Source: Gammaproteobacteria bacterium
GTDB lineage: Bacteria > Pseudomonadota > Gammaproteobacteria > JACKNK01
Direction: 5' to 3'
Length of the DNA stretch: 64,000 nt
NCBI GenBank assembly: GCA_024234895.1
Contig: JACKNJ010000004.1
Span: 124,001-188,000, forward strand
Made by a program: the position numbers and the translations under genes
Part shown: positions 1-9,497 of the stretch, piece after piece
Layout: each line of letters begins with the position of its first letter
Position numbering within the stretch: the stretch's first letter is position 1
Notes under the pieces: generated by a model
What the model saw: only the letters and a program-made list of their open reading frames with translations
What the model was told of the DNA's origin: nothing
The model's database searches: none

Positions 1-584
1 TCCCCGATGCCGCGCAACTTGCGCACGATGCCGGGCACCACGTCCAGGCTGCGCGCCTCCAGCACGCGCGGCACCAGCGCCATGCGGGCAACCACGTCAT
101 CGGCGGTGTTCAGCGCCATCTCCCAGAGACCGTTGTGCGCGCTGAAATCGCCGTATTCGTGGCCGTATTCCCGCAAGCGCTCGCGCAACAGCAGGAAATG
201 CCGGGCCTCATCGGCCGCCACGCCGACCCAATCGTCGTAGTACGCGGTCGGCAGCCCGCGGAAGCGGAACACCGCATCCCAGCCGAGATTCACGGCATTG
301 AACTCGATATGGGCAAGCGCGTGCAGCAGGACCGCTCGTTCCCGATCGTTCGCGTAGCCGCGCCGCGCGACCTGACCGGGCGGCACCAGTTCGGGCCGGG
401 CGGGACGCCCCGGCTCGACCAGGGCTTCGACCGGCGGCGAGGCATCCAGCGTCAACGCGCCATCCCGCCACGCGGCGGCGATCCGAGCCGTAAACACGCA
501 TTTCTCGTCCGGGTCGGCGATCCGCAGGCACCGCAAGGCGAGCGCATGCAGGTTGCGTTCCTCCCCCAACTCCACGGAGGTCAT
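1..584 (-). CDS. DUF455 family ferritin-like protein, 3' end cut by window edge
   Basis: Open minus-strand frame running off the left edge, about 194 residues visible. The translated product has helical segments with the ferritin-like pattern: HALAHIEFNAVNL near residue 95 and ADEARHFLLL near residue 130, where His and Glu residues could bind a di-metal centre. This matches DUF455, a family of unknown function often annotated as ferritin-like. The start at 584 is chosen because its ATG overlaps the TGA of the upstream glycerate kinase gene (ATGA) and sits 6 bases after a GGGAG ribosome site. An in-frame ATG at 590 is the alternative. The overlap implies translational coupling with the kinase gene. 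Confidence 0.75.
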   Translation of the reverse strand, partial: MTSVELGEERNLHALALRCLRIADPDEKCVFTARIAAAWRDGALTLDASPPVEALVEPGRPARPELVPPGQVARRGYANDRERAVLLHALAHIEFNAVNLGWDAVFRFRGLPTAYYDDWVGVAADEARHFLLLRERLREYGHEYGDFSAHNGLWEMALNTADDVVARMALVPRVLEARSLDVVPGIVRKLRGIG

Positions 585-1801
585 GTGCATCTCCCGCCCG
601 GTCCCTTGATGGCGATGACCATATCCATGACGTTGGTCCCGGTCGGTCCGGTATTGATCAGGTCCCCGCTGGCGGCGAGAAAGGAGCCCGCGTCCGCCGC
701 CTGCAACGCCGCGTCGACGGACAAGCCCTCGACTTCACCGCGGGCCACGCTCCCGCCGTCGACCAGCGCGCCCGCGTCGAAACCCGGCCCATCGGTACCG
801 TCGGTACCCGCGGCCAGCACGATCAGGTCATCGCGCCCGGCGATCCGGCGCGCGAGGGCCAAAGCCAGCTGCTGATTACGCCCCCCTCGACCGGGGTTCT
901 CCGGCAAACGCACGGTGGCCTCGCCGCCCCAGACATGCACCCCGTCCGGCGCGTTCGCCAGATGCGCAGCAATGCGCTCGGCGGTTGCGAGGACATCGCC
1001 ATCCAGGGTGCCGACCAATGGATGAGCCACAACATTCCTCGCGGTCGCCGACGCGAGCGCGGCGGCACAGGCATCGGCATTGGTCGCGATCAGGTGATGC
1101 GGCGGAGGCGGCGCATTCGTGCCACGCGCTGCGGGCAGGCGCTCGGCCAGCCATTCCGGCAGCTCCGGCAGGTCGACCGTGTGGACGCCCGGCCACAACG
1201 GCCCCGAACCAATCATGGCGGGGTCGTCGCCGGGCACGTCGGAAATCAGCAAGACCTCCACGCGCCGCCCCCCGAGAAGTTCGGCGACACCGCCACCCTT
1301 CAGGCGGGACCACCGCTTGCGCAGACGATTCATGTCGCCGATCTCCCACCCGTTGGCGAGCAGAAAGCCGGTCGCCCGCGCGATGTCGCGCTGGCTCATG
1401 CCACCGACCGGCGCCTCGATCAGGCTGGATGCGCCGCCCGAAAGGAGCACCAGAACCTCGGCGGCGGCGGGCAGGCCCGCGATGTAATCGATCAGCGCGG
1501 AACCGGCGGCGAAACTGTCCGCGTCGGGCACCGGATGCCCCGCGCTCAGGCATTGCACGCGGGAATCCGCAGCCAGCGCCGGATCGTCATGGCCGTGCTT
1601 GGTGACCATGAAGGCGCTTTGCACGCCTTCGCCGAGCACATCGATCGCCCCCTGCAACATGGCCGCCGCGGCCTTGCCGACGGCGATCACATGCACGGGC
1701 GCGGCCGGTGGATGATCGCGCAACCACGCCGCCGTGCGCGCCCGCCCATCCACCGCGCGCAACGCCGCGTCGTACAGCTCCAGCAACAGCGCGCGCGACA
1801 T
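581..1801 (-). CDS. Glycerate 2-kinase, MOFRL family
   Basis: A 406-residue protein of the MOFRL/GckA-TtuD type, which phosphorylates D-glycerate to 2-phosphoglycerate with ATP in the cytoplasm. Visible family features are the N-terminal AVGKAAAAML segment, LLSGGASSLIE near residue 120, RLRKRWSRLKGGG near residue 160, and a C-terminal GGRNQQLAL followed by AAGTDGTDGPG. Length fits the family (about 400-450). The start at 1801 lies one base after the TGA of the slt gene. An upstream extension to 1882 is possible but would overlap slt. It probably forms one transcript with slt and the DUF455 gene. Confidence 0.88.
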   Translation of the reverse strand: MSRALLLELYDAALRAVDGRARTAAWLRDHPPAAPVHVIAVGKAAAAMLQGAIDVLGEGVQSAFMVTKHGHDDPALAADSRVQCLSAGHPVPDADSFAAGSALIDYIAGLPAAAEVLVLLSGGASSLIEAPVGGMSQRDIARATGFLLANGWEIGDMNRLRKRWSRLKGGGVAELLGGRRVEVLLISDVPGDDPAMIGSGPLWPGVHTVDLPELPEWLAERLPAARGTNAPPPPHHLIATNADACAAALASATARNVVAHPLVGTLDGDVLATAERIAAHLANAPDGVHVWGGEATVRLPENPGRGGRNQQLALALARRIAGRDDLIVLAAGTDGTDGPGFDAGALVDGGSVARGEVEGLSVDAALQAADAGSFLAASGDLINTGPTGTNVMDMVIAIKGPGGRCT

Positions 1802-1802
1802 C

Positions 1803-3824
1803 TCAGCTCTTGGCACCGCTGCCGTTCTTCTCGGCGAGTCGATTGGCATCCTCGAGCGACATGACGTTCGGCATGCGTTCACTGATGCGGCGTGGCGCTT
1901 CGAGACCGCGACGCATGTCGTAGATCACGGAATAGGCAAGCACCCGCCGCAAGTACTCGCGGGTCTCGTTGAAGGGAATCAGCTCCACCCACAGATCGGC
2001 CGGCATCGGCTTGCCGGATTCCGGTAACCACTTGCGCACGCGGTGCGGGCCGGCGTTGTAAGCGGCGGTCGCCAGCACCGGATTCTTGGCCAGGTCATCG
2101 AACACCGAGCGCAGGTAATAGGTGCCGAGTCGCACGTTCAATTCGGGCTCGGTAAGGTCGTGATGACTGCGGAGATCCGCCTTGATCTCCTTGGCCACCA
2201 GCTTGGCGGTCGCCGGCATCAACTGCATCAGCCCGGTGGCTCCGGCGTGCGAGCGGACATCCGGCGAGAACGCGCTCTCCTGCCGACACACCGCGTAGAC
2301 CCACGAACGATCCAGATCGCGCATGTCCGCATAACGGTGAATCTGTTCGGAGAATGCCAACGGAAAACGCAGATTCAGATCGTCGAAATGGCCACCGCGC
2401 GCGACGGTCAGGATCGCGCGGTCGTGCCAGCCCCATTCCTGGGCGAACTTGGCGACGGCCCGCAGCTCCTCGGGATTCAGGGTCCGGTCGAGCAGATACC
2501 ATTCACGGCGCGCATCCAGGCGCTTTTCCAGCGCATACAGTTCCCGCGCCCGCTGCACGCCGGGGCTCTTTTCCAGGTACTGGCGCATGGACTCGCTGAT
2601 CTCCAGCACCTGCTCCTCGAATTCGTACGGGGAGCCAACGCGATCGGCCGCCAGAAAGCCGTAGTAGCTGCGATGCAGACTGACGCCGGCGAAATACTTG
2701 TTCGCCTCGTGGCTGCGGCCGAGTTCTTCCAGCACGCGACCCCGCCAGTAACGCCAGGTCTGATCCTCGCGGAGGTCCTCGGGCATCCGGTTCAGCCAGT
2801 AGAGCGCGCGATCCCACTCGCCATTGACCATGGCAACGCGCACCGCCCAGCCGAGCGCGGTTTCGTCGGACTCGTTGATCGGCAGGAACGCAAACCATCG
2901 CAGCGCCTCCATGTCGCGATCCAGGGCCAGGTAGACACCGATCGTGCGCGCGAGCTCCGCGCGATGCTCGGCGCCATAAAGACCGCTCTTCTCGAACGGC
3001 TCCCAGGCCTTGATGGCCTTTTGAACGTCCTGTTTCGCCAGGCGTTCGAGCACGCTGATCACGATGCGCCGCGCCAGCGGATCGTCCCGTCTGAGTTCCG
3101 CGATCTGACCGAGCTGCGTCGGCGCGCGCCACGCCTTCACCCAGACATCGACCCAGTTCTGATCCGCTGCCGGCAGCTCGCGCTTCAGGAAATTCGCCAG
3201 CTGCCAGTTGCCCTTGTCCATGGCCAGATGGATACGCGCCCAGGTCTGCTCCGGGGTCTGACGACCGGCCTCCTTCCACACCTTGAAGACCGGATCGCAG
3301 GCCTTGGGGCGGGACTTGCCGTACAGCCAGATCGGCTCGACCTTGTCGAGCGCGACCTCGCGATCACCGGTGTGATACAGGGCCATGATCGACCGGCACT
3401 GCCGCGTCACGGAATTATCCGGGCTGTCGAACTCCCGGTAGTCCCGCCACTTCCCGCGTTGCGCGAGGACGTCCAGATACTTGTCGCGCAGACGCTCCGC
3501 CAGCGGCGAGTTGGGCCAGCGGTCAAGGAACTCGCGAATCGCCGAAGCGGGCGCGCTCGATATCGACCCGGCCAGCTCGTCGTAGATCAGATAAGGGAAC
3601 AGCGGGTAATCCGCGAGCTGCGCCTTCAGCCGCTCGTACTCCTTCATGTCGCGTCTTTTGAAGGCGCGCTCGGCCGCACTGAACTGGCTGCGTTGCAGGG
3701 CCATGGACTGATCGTAGGTTTCCGCGCGCGGCGCGGTGCCGGCCAGCGCGGACAGCAGCACAAACAACATGACCGGCGCCGAAGCACCGCACAGGGCACG
3801 ACAGGAGAAAGCGATCGGGATCAT
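1803..3824 (-). CDS. slt: Soluble lytic murein transglycosylase
   Basis: A 673-residue periplasmic enzyme that cleaves peptidoglycan between MurNAc and GlcNAc, forming 1,6-anhydro ends. An N-terminal hydrophobic signal peptide (residues about 5-30, ending near PRAET) is followed by a long alpha-superhelical region with many short helices. The C-terminal SLT catalytic domain contains VCRQESAFSP, with the catalytic Glu, then GATGLMQLMPATA. Size and order match E. coli Slt70 (645 residues). The start at 3824 puts the signal peptide at the N-terminus; the frame is open further upstream but that extension lacks secretion features. It is the first gene of a minus-strand group with glycerate kinase and DUF455. 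Confidence 0.92.
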   Translation of the reverse strand: MIPIAFSCRALCGASAPVMLFVLLSALAGTAPRAETYDQSMALQRSQFSAAERAFKRRDMKEYERLKAQLADYPLFPYLIYDELAGSISSAPASAIREFLDRWPNSPLAERLRDKYLDVLAQRGKWRDYREFDSPDNSVTRQCRSIMALYHTGDREVALDKVEPIWLYGKSRPKACDPVFKVWKEAGRQTPEQTWARIHLAMDKGNWQLANFLKRELPAADQNWVDVWVKAWRAPTQLGQIAELRRDDPLARRIVISVLERLAKQDVQKAIKAWEPFEKSGLYGAEHRAELARTIGVYLALDRDMEALRWFAFLPINESDETALGWAVRVAMVNGEWDRALYWLNRMPEDLREDQTWRYWRGRVLEELGRSHEANKYFAGVSLHRSYYGFLAADRVGSPYEFEEQVLEISESMRQYLEKSPGVQRARELYALEKRLDARREWYLLDRTLNPEELRAVAKFAQEWGWHDRAILTVARGGHFDDLNLRFPLAFSEQIHRYADMRDLDRSWVYAVCRQESAFSPDVRSHAGATGLMQLMPATAKLVAKEIKADLRSHHDLTEPELNVRLGTYYLRSVFDDLAKNPVLATAAYNAGPHRVRKWLPESGKPMPADLWVELIPFNETREYLRRVLAYSVIYDMRRGLEAPRRISERMPNVMSLEDANRLAEKNGSGAKS

Positions 3825-4104
3825 TGCAGTTCGGACGATTGAGTCGGCATGGCGGAACGCACCTGCGCGGGACTCTGGGAGGGAGCTATCAGCGTAGGGC
3901 CGCAGGCGGGTGCAATTCAATGCAGATCGTATGTCAGTTGCGTGCCGCGCACGGGTTGGTGAACCCGCACCGACCATTTGCGAGCCGCTCCTGGCAAAAC
4001 CCGAATGCGCCGCGACCGGGCAATCGTCTATCCTGAGTCGGGCAGTATCGAGGGGCCCATCCCCCTGCCGGAGCATGCAACCCCATTTAACGAGGAAATC
4101 GAGA

Positions 4105-4284
4105 ATGAAACAGAACGTTGGCGGTATCGACAAAATCCTGCGCATCGTCGTCGGCGCGGCCCTGGTGGTCTGGGCCGCGTTCCTGGCAGGCCCGACCTGG
4201 GCCTGGATCGGCATCGTGCCGCTGGCGACCGGCATCGTCGGTTTCTGCCCGGTCTACCTGCCGCTGAAGCTCAGCACCAAGTAA
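4105..4284 (+). CDS. DUF2892 (YgaP transmembrane-like) small membrane protein
   Basis: A 59-residue protein with the DUF2892 pattern: an N-terminal NVGGIDKILRI motif, two hydrophobic helices (about residues 13-28 and 31-48), and a closing GFCPVYLPL segment. The same two-helix unit forms the membrane anchor of the rhodanese YgaP, but no rhodanese domain is present here. A GAGGAAAT-like ribosome site lies just upstream and an intrinsic terminator follows about 20 bases after the stop, so this looks like a single-gene transcript. Function is unknown. Confidence 0.82.
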   Translation: MKQNVGGIDKILRIVVGAALVVWAAFLAGPTWAWIGIVPLATGIVGFCPVYLPLKLSTK

Positions 4285-4307
4285 GCAATCGAAGCAGGTC
4301 GTCGAAA

Positions 4308-4340
4308 GCCGGCGCGGGAGTGATCCCGCGCCGGCTTTTT
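4308..4340 (+). terminator. Intrinsic terminator after the DUF2892 gene
   Basis: A perfect 12-bp inverted repeat (GCCGGCGCGGGA and its complement) around a 4-base loop is followed by five T residues. It lies 24 bases after the stop codon of the DUF2892 gene. Confidence 0.9.
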
Positions 4341-4352
4341 CATGTCCGGGCT

Positions 4353-4598
4353 TCAGGAACCCCGGCCATCCGCATCGCGCGGCAAGCCCATCGCCATCCG
4401 CACCAGCCGGACCACCAGCAGGATCGGCAGACTGGCGTGCATGAACAGATCGAAGATATCGAGCGGGCGCGACAGTGTGCCATCCATGAGCATGCCGATC
4501 TTCTCGACCAGGTGAGGCTGGGGCACGAAGGGCGCAAGACCCAACAGGACAGCGCCGACCAGCAACATCGGCAACGGCATGCGATCGATGAAATTCAC
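4353..4598 (-). CDS. Small conserved membrane protein of unknown function
   Basis: An 81-residue protein with a GTG start (ATG at codon 7 is an alternative). Two hydrophobic stretches flank a conserved-looking middle: PLPMLLVGAVLLGLAPF at residues 8-24 and LFMHASLPILLVVRLV at about 51-66, joined by PQPHLVEKIGML and RPLDIFDL. Similar short proteins occur in other proteobacteria with no established role. It points toward the terminator of the neighbouring DUF2892 gene, so the two genes are convergent. Confidence 0.65.
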   Translation of the reverse strand: MNFIDRMPLPMLLVGAVLLGLAPFVPQPHLVEKIGMLMDGTLSRPLDIFDLFMHASLPILLVVRLVRMAMGLPRDADGRGS

Positions 4599-4698
4599 GG
4601 CAACATCCCCGTGCGGTTTGTATGGGTGGCGCCCTGATTCGGGCGATGCGCTAGGGCCTGACTATACTCAAATTCCGCCTTCCACCGGACCGTTCACC

Positions 4699-5277
4699 AT
4701 GCGCCTCCGGCTTCATCACACGCTGATTTCCAGCCTGCTGACCATCGCCATTCTGTTGCCGGCACCCGGCCGTGCAGACACCACCGGCGCCACCGTGGAT
4801 GACGAGGCGCGACTTGATCCCGGCGGCACCGGCGCCGAGGTCATCGACACGGCATACGCGCCGCCGAAGGCCGTCTTCGATTTCTATTTCGACGATCCGC
4901 GCCACATCGACTCCGCGCTGCACTGGCTGCGCTCGCTGATGAACCCGCTCAGCGCGGAGCCCTACGGGTTAACACCCGAGCAGATGGAAATCAAGGTCGT
5001 CATTCACGGCACCGAGATCGTCGCGCTCGCGCACAAGAACTACGCGAAGTACCGGGACGCGGTCGAACGCATGCGCTACTACGCCGGGTTCGGCGTCGAG
5101 TTCAAGGTCTGCGGCATCGCCGCGCACGACTATGGCTACACCCCCGAGGACTTCTACGACTTCGTGCAGGTGGTGCCGTCCGCGATCACCGAACTCGCGC
5201 ACTGGCAGATGCAGGGCTTCGGTCTGATCACGCCGACCATGATGGACAAGCGCTATTCGATCGAGGAGATCCGCTGA
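4699..5277 (+). CDS. DsrE family protein, exported
   Basis: A 192-residue protein with a signal peptide (residues 1-24, ending around GRADT) and a DsrE/DsrF-like fold. The DsrE pattern shows as KVVIHGTEIVALAHKN around residue 100, then AVERMRYYAGFGVEFKVCG with one Cys, then a helix and the closing LITPTMMDKRYS. DsrE-like proteins bind or carry sulfur through Cys residues. The exported subgroup is widespread and its substrate is not established. The start at 4699 places the signal peptide at the N-terminus. The gene is convergent with the PilZ gene. Confidence 0.78.
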   Translation: MRLRLHHTLISSLLTIAILLPAPGRADTTGATVDDEARLDPGGTGAEVIDTAYAPPKAVFDFYFDDPRHIDSALHWLRSLMNPLSAEPYGLTPEQMEIKVVIHGTEIVALAHKNYAKYRDAVERMRYYAGFGVEFKVCGIAAHDYGYTPEDFYDFVQVVPSAITELAHWQMQGFGLITPTMMDKRYSIEEIR

Positions 5278-5296
5278 TCCCACCCGGCGACGAGAC

Positions 5297-5965
5297 TCAC
5301 TCCGGGATTTGACTGCCGTCGTCGCCGAAGCCCGCCAGCAGCGGCCCCAGCCGAGCCCGATCGCGGCGGATGCGCTCCGCCTGTCGACCCAGCATGTAGG
5401 CGACCACCATCTCGCGTTCGGTATCGGACAGATGGACCATCTCCGCCCCGACGTTCAGGACATCGGCGCCACAATCGGCTCCATCGCTCTTGCAGGTCCG
5501 CACGATCCGCGCGAACGCATGCACGCTCACCTTGGTTTCCGGCAGATCGAATTCGACCTCGACCCAGGCCCCGACCGGCAATTCATCGTGCGCCGTGAAG
5601 GCCACACCGGAGGCACTCAGGTTGATGCTCTGCACGGTCTTGTGCAGATCCTGCCTGCTCCCCTCGAAAATCTGCTCGGACAGGATTCCCAAGCGTTTCT
5701 CCACGGTCTGGAGATAGCGCGCCATGACTGCGTCAATCTGGCGCAACTGGTTCAGCGCCATCGTCGCTTCCACGCGCAGGGCCGCCAGACGGGCGGTAGG
5801 ACCCGCGTCGCGTGACGTGTTCGGCGGCTGTTCACCGCGTTCGAGCATGGCCAGTGTCTCGCCGCTGACCCGTCGGTACGCGAACGGTATTTCGTGATTC
5901 AACCGGTAATAGCCGCGCCGGGGCGAACGCGGATCGGACTCGGTGCTACTGGGGTTGGCGCTCAT
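5297..5965 (-). CDS. PilZ domain protein
   Basis: A 222-residue cytoplasmic protein. After a disordered N-terminus, residues 60-100 form a helix rich in Leu and Gln. A PilZ-type beta-barrel follows, with SINLSASGVAFTAHDELPVGAWVEVEFDLPE around residues 115-145, containing the D/N-x-S-xx-G half of the cyclic-di-GMP-binding signature. The upstream RxxxR half is less clear (RRGYYRLN or RLAALRVE). It is the last gene of a motA-motB-pilZ group, 29 bases after motB. The context suggests control of motor output or biofilm choice by cyclic di-GMP. Confidence 0.78.
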   Translation of the reverse strand: MSANPSSTESDPRSPRRGYYRLNHEIPFAYRRVSGETLAMLERGEQPPNTSRDAGPTARLAALRVEATMALNQLRQIDAVMARYLQTVEKRLGILSEQIFEGSRQDLHKTVQSINLSASGVAFTAHDELPVGAWVEVEFDLPETKVSVHAFARIVRTCKSDGADCGADVLNVGAEMVHLSDTEREMVVAYMLGRQAERIRRDRARLGPLLAGFGDDGSQIPE

Positions 5966-5994
5966 GGTGGTTCTCCAGAATTCGATGGCTCGGC

Positions 5995-6807
5995 TCAGGA
6001 CGGTTCGTCCGCCGCGTCCGCTGCGGTCTCGTCGGTATTGGCATCTTCGGTCGACGTCTCGTCCGTACCGGGCGGCACGTCGTCGTAATCGAGCACGACC
6101 TCGATGCGGCGGTTCGCGGCGCGGTGATCCGGCGAATCGTTCGGAAACAACGGTTTGGTATCGGCATGTCCGCGGATCTCGAAGCGACCACTGTCCAGCC
6201 GCCGGTTCTCCAGCAGCCGGGTGGCGACCGATGCCGCGCGTGCGGCCGACAATTCCCAGTTGGAATGGAAGCGGCCACCGCTGATCGGGACATTGTCGGT
6301 ATGGCCATCGACATGGACAGCCGCATCGCTGTCCACCAGCACCTCGGCGACCTTGTCCAGGACCTGCAGGAAGCCGGGCAGCAGATCGGACGACCCGGAC
6401 GGGAAGGCCTGCACCTGATCGATGCGCACGGCGATCTTGCCGCCGCCATCCTCGATCGTGACGACGCCCGATGACAGCTCCTTGGCCAGCGCCTCGTGCA
6501 GCGCCTCCATGTCGGCCGACATCGGGGACTGGCCCGGGCGACGTTCACCCGTGGAATCCTTGCTGCTGGCCGCCGAATCCATCTCGAAGGTCTTGTCGGC
6601 CTGATCGTTCAGGGTGCCCGGCACGCGCGAGGACATGTCCTGACCGAAGGCGTCGCGCATCGAGCCGGCGACGTCGCGGAACTTGACCACGTCCATCTGC
6701 GCGAACGACAGCAGCAGCACGAAGAAGCACATCAGCAGCGACATCAGGTCCGCGAAGGTCATGACCCAGGCGGGCAACCCGGGTGGGGGACATTTCTTGC
6801 CGGCCAT
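5995..6807 (-). CDS. motB: Flagellar stator protein MotB/PomB
   Basis: A 270-residue inner-membrane stator subunit that anchors the motor to peptidoglycan. The N-terminus KKCPPPGLPAWVMTFADL resembles the sodium-type PomB subgroup rather than E. coli MotB. Asp20 in the single membrane helix (residues about 16-38) is the ion-carrying residue. A plug and linker region follows. The OmpA-like peptidoglycan-binding domain spans about residues 130-240, with VDGHTDNVPISGGRFHSN and ELSAARAASVA. The C-terminal 30 residues are acidic and Thr/Asp-rich. It starts 4 bases after the motA stop. Confidence 0.92.
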   Translation of the reverse strand: MAGKKCPPPGLPAWVMTFADLMSLLMCFFVLLLSFAQMDVVKFRDVAGSMRDAFGQDMSSRVPGTLNDQADKTFEMDSAASSKDSTGERRPGQSPMSADMEALHEALAKELSSGVVTIEDGGGKIAVRIDQVQAFPSGSSDLLPGFLQVLDKVAEVLVDSDAAVHVDGHTDNVPISGGRFHSNWELSAARAASVATRLLENRRLDSGRFEIRGHADTKPLFPNDSPDHRAANRRIEVVLDYDDVPPGTDETSTEDANTDETAADAADEPS

Positions 6808-6811
6808 CGCC

Positions 6812-7585
6812 TTATTCCTTCTCGGCGGCCTTGGCAGCCTTGGCGTAAGGCGACAGGAACGTCTTCAGCAGTTCCTCGGTGACCATCGGATTCAGACCTT
6901 CCTGAATCGCCGCGATGCCCTCCAGGATCAGAATCTTGTTCGCGTATTCCTCTTCCGCGCGGATCGACAGTTTCTCCGCCACCGGCAACATGAAGGCGTT
7001 GGCGATCACCGCCCCGTACAGGGTGGTGAGCAGGGCCACGGCCATGGCCGGGCCGATGCTGCCCGGATCGGACATGTTCGAGAGCATCTGCACCAGACCG
7101 ATCAGCGTGCCGATCATGCCCATGGCCGGAGCGACGTCGCCGCCGGCCTTGAAGATCTTCGCGCCGCGCGCGTACCACTCGATGGTCTGATCGATGTCGG
7201 AGGTCAGGATGCGGCGCACCAGGTCGGCCTGATGGCCATCGACGACCAGCCGCACGCCCTTGGCCAGAAAGGGATTGGCGACTTCGTGCTGTTCCAGCGC
7301 GAGCAGGCCCTGCTTGCGGGCGATGCCCGACATCTCCACGGCGTCCGCGATCAGCGCGCTCGGATCGTCGATCTTGACCAGGAACACCTTGGTGCCGTGC
7401 TTGAAGGACAGCATCACGTGCTTGAACGGGAACTGGATCAGCGTCGCCATCAAGGTGCCGCCGATGACGATGCCCAGACTCGGCGCGTTGACGAACAGCA
7501 TGATGCCGCCGCCATCGCCCAGCACGATCGATAGCAGCAGTACCGCGATGATGCCCACAAAGCCAATCAGTGTTGCGAAGTCCAC
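6812..7585 (-). CDS. motA: Flagellar stator protein MotA/PomA
   Basis: A 257-residue inner-membrane stator protein of the PomA type, which couples ion flow to flagellar rotation with its MotB/PomB partner. Four membrane helices are visible: about residues 5-25, 30-48, 148-168 and 180-203. The cytoplasmic loop carries charged residues expected to touch the rotor. GMIGTLIGLVQML and LLTTLYGAVIANAFM are characteristic family segments. Length matches PomA (about 253). Which ion is used cannot be decided from sequence alone, though the partner looks sodium-type. Confidence 0.92.
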   Translation of the reverse strand: MDFATLIGFVGIIAVLLLSIVLGDGGGIMLFVNAPSLGIVIGGTLMATLIQFPFKHVMLSFKHGTKVFLVKIDDPSALIADAVEMSGIARKQGLLALEQHEVANPFLAKGVRLVVDGHQADLVRRILTSDIDQTIEWYARGAKIFKAGGDVAPAMGMIGTLIGLVQMLSNMSDPGSIGPAMAVALLTTLYGAVIANAFMLPVAEKLSIRAEEEYANKILILEGIAAIQEGLNPMVTEELLKTFLSPYAKAAKAAEKE

Positions 7586-7674
7586 GATCGTTTACCTGAT
7601 TAAAGTGATTGCCTTTACAAACCCGCGCGAAGCCCCCATCGATGGGGTCCCTGAACAACGGCCACGCGGGGCCT

Positions 7675-9243
7675 TCATGCGCCCCACTGGCCGTCCGCGT
7701 CGGACTTGACATGCACCGCCAGCTTGTCCAGCACGTGGTCCAGAACCTTGTTCGAGCACTCCGCGTCGTGGATTTCGCCCACCAGCTGGCGGGTATCCTC
7801 GTCGCGCGCCGCCATCGCCGGCACCGCGATGCTCGCGAGGCCACCGATGACGATCGCCCCGAAGGCAACGGACACCGCGCCGAGCACGGCCTGCGGGTTG
7901 TCGGCATCCATCAGGACCACGCTGCAACCACCGAGGCCAAGAACCAGGGAGATCAGCGCGATCACACGTTGTTTGCCGACCGCACCCTTGCGCAGCTCAT
8001 CTTTCTTGCGCCGCAATTGGGTGCGCGTTTCCTCGATCTTTTCATCGGCCTCGCTGCGGTAAGCCTTAACGCTTTCTGCGAACTCGCGGAAACGCTCCTT
8101 CGCCCGTTTGTTGAGCGCATGCACATCCAGAAACCCGGACGACCTGGCACCCTCCTGCATGAAGCGCAGGTGATCGGCCATCTCTTCATGCAATGCCGCC
8201 GCGTTGCCGTTGGCGACACAGGGTTTGTCCAGCATCGCGATCAGTTCACCGCCGACTTCCAGCAACGGCTGGCGTGCCTCGTTGAGCGCCTCGACGCCCT
8301 CCGCGAGATACTCCAGCAGCGCCCCGCGCAGTTCGCTGAACGTCTGATCCGCAAGTGCCTTCAACACATAGCGGCGGTCTTCAGCGATCACCTTGGTGAG
8401 CTCACGTAAGGCACTGTTGGGACGCTCGGCGAGCATTTCGTACTGCGCGAGCTGATAACGCGCCTCGGTGAAATCCGGCATCAGCGAGACCGCCCTGCCA
8501 GCCAGCTTCGAGGCCTTGTCGGGCGCGCCGAGATAGAAGCTGGTCAGCGCCTCGTGCAACAACGCATAGGCCGCGAAATACAGATGCTTGTCCTGCAACT
8601 GGCGCGCGGCCCGCAGGTAGTACTGCTGTGCGCTGGCCGGCTGGCCGAGACGGAACAGACGCAGGTTCCCCTGCGTGATCAGGAAGGTGAAGTCCGTCCG
8701 CTTGGCCTGCCCCTCGACCTGCTGATAGGTCTCGCGTGCCTTGTCCAGCTTGCCGTCGCGGTAGAACTGGTCGGCCCGCGACATGTGACTGGACAGCGTC
8801 GCTTCGCCGACCAGATCGTTCTTGCGCGACTTGCGCGCGAACAGTTTGGATTTCTCCACCTCCCAGATCGCCTCGGCGTCGGCCCAGCTGAACGCCGGCC
8901 CGAAACCGAGCATGCCCAGCGAGACGTCCTCTTCACCAATCTCGTTCGCATCGATGCCCGAGCGGCCACGCTGGTGGCTGACGACGGCCTCGCTGGCCCG
9001 CGCGAGCAGTCCCTGCAGGCGTGTGCGGGCCAGGCTGGTCAGATTGCGGACCAGAGCCCGGGAATGCTCTTCGACCCCGACCAGCGACGGCGCGGACGGA
9101 AACAGGACCAGTGGCGGCAGAAAGACAGGGATATCGTCTTCCCCGATCGCATCTGGCAATGGATCGTCGATCGGCGGAACTGCGGTGTCGGTATCGACAC
9201 GATCTTCAAGAAGGGCTTCTGTCGGTGGGCTTGTGGTGTTCAT
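7675..9243 (-). CDS. Hypothetical membrane protein with TPR-like and coiled-coil regions
   Basis: A 522-residue protein not recognised as a named family. Visible parts are a Pro/Asp-rich N-terminus (1-50), a helical repeat region around residues 120-290 with TPR-like spacing (FYRDGKLDKARETYQQVE), a charged helical or coiled-coil segment around 360-420, two hydrophobic helices at about 427-446 and 455-478, and a soluble C-terminal tail. The start at 9243 is chosen because the residues encoded further upstream look unlike a protein N-terminus. It lies upstream of motA in the same orientation with an 89-base gap, so a role in motility is possible but unproven. Confidence 0.6.
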   Translation of the reverse strand: MNTTSPPTEALLEDRVDTDTAVPPIDDPLPDAIGEDDIPVFLPPLVLFPSAPSLVGVEEHSRALVRNLTSLARTRLQGLLARASEAVVSHQRGRSGIDANEIGEEDVSLGMLGFGPAFSWADAEAIWEVEKSKLFARKSRKNDLVGEATLSSHMSRADQFYRDGKLDKARETYQQVEGQAKRTDFTFLITQGNLRLFRLGQPASAQQYYLRAARQLQDKHLYFAAYALLHEALTSFYLGAPDKASKLAGRAVSLMPDFTEARYQLAQYEMLAERPNSALRELTKVIAEDRRYVLKALADQTFSELRGALLEYLAEGVEALNEARQPLLEVGGELIAMLDKPCVANGNAAALHEEMADHLRFMQEGARSSGFLDVHALNKRAKERFREFAESVKAYRSEADEKIEETRTQLRRKKDELRKGAVGKQRVIALISLVLGLGGCSVVLMDADNPQAVLGAVSVAFGAIVIGGLASIAVPAMAARDEDTRQLVGEIHDAECSNKVLDHVLDKLAVHVKSDADGQWGA

Positions 9244-9497
9244 TGACGGATTCCAGGACGGTTTTTCCGGTCCACTGCAACCGACATGCCATGCACCGCA
9301 ACTACATGAACAAAAAGAAATTACCGCCAGATCCACATGATCATGTGGAATTTTCTGACGCATCACCCGAAGATGCTTGCATGAATGACCGCCGCCATGG
9401 CGGCGACCAAACGGATTGGTTATGTTTCCGCCAGCCCGGATGCGTCTTCCAAGACGTTTCTGAAACGGCCCCAGACACCTTCGCGACCACGAGTTCC

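Noticed and set aside
7634..7647. Perfect palindrome CCCCATCGATGGGG upstream of motA
   Set aside because: It is 14 bases with no loop and no T run. It could be an operator or a weak terminator of the upstream gene, but nothing else supports either.
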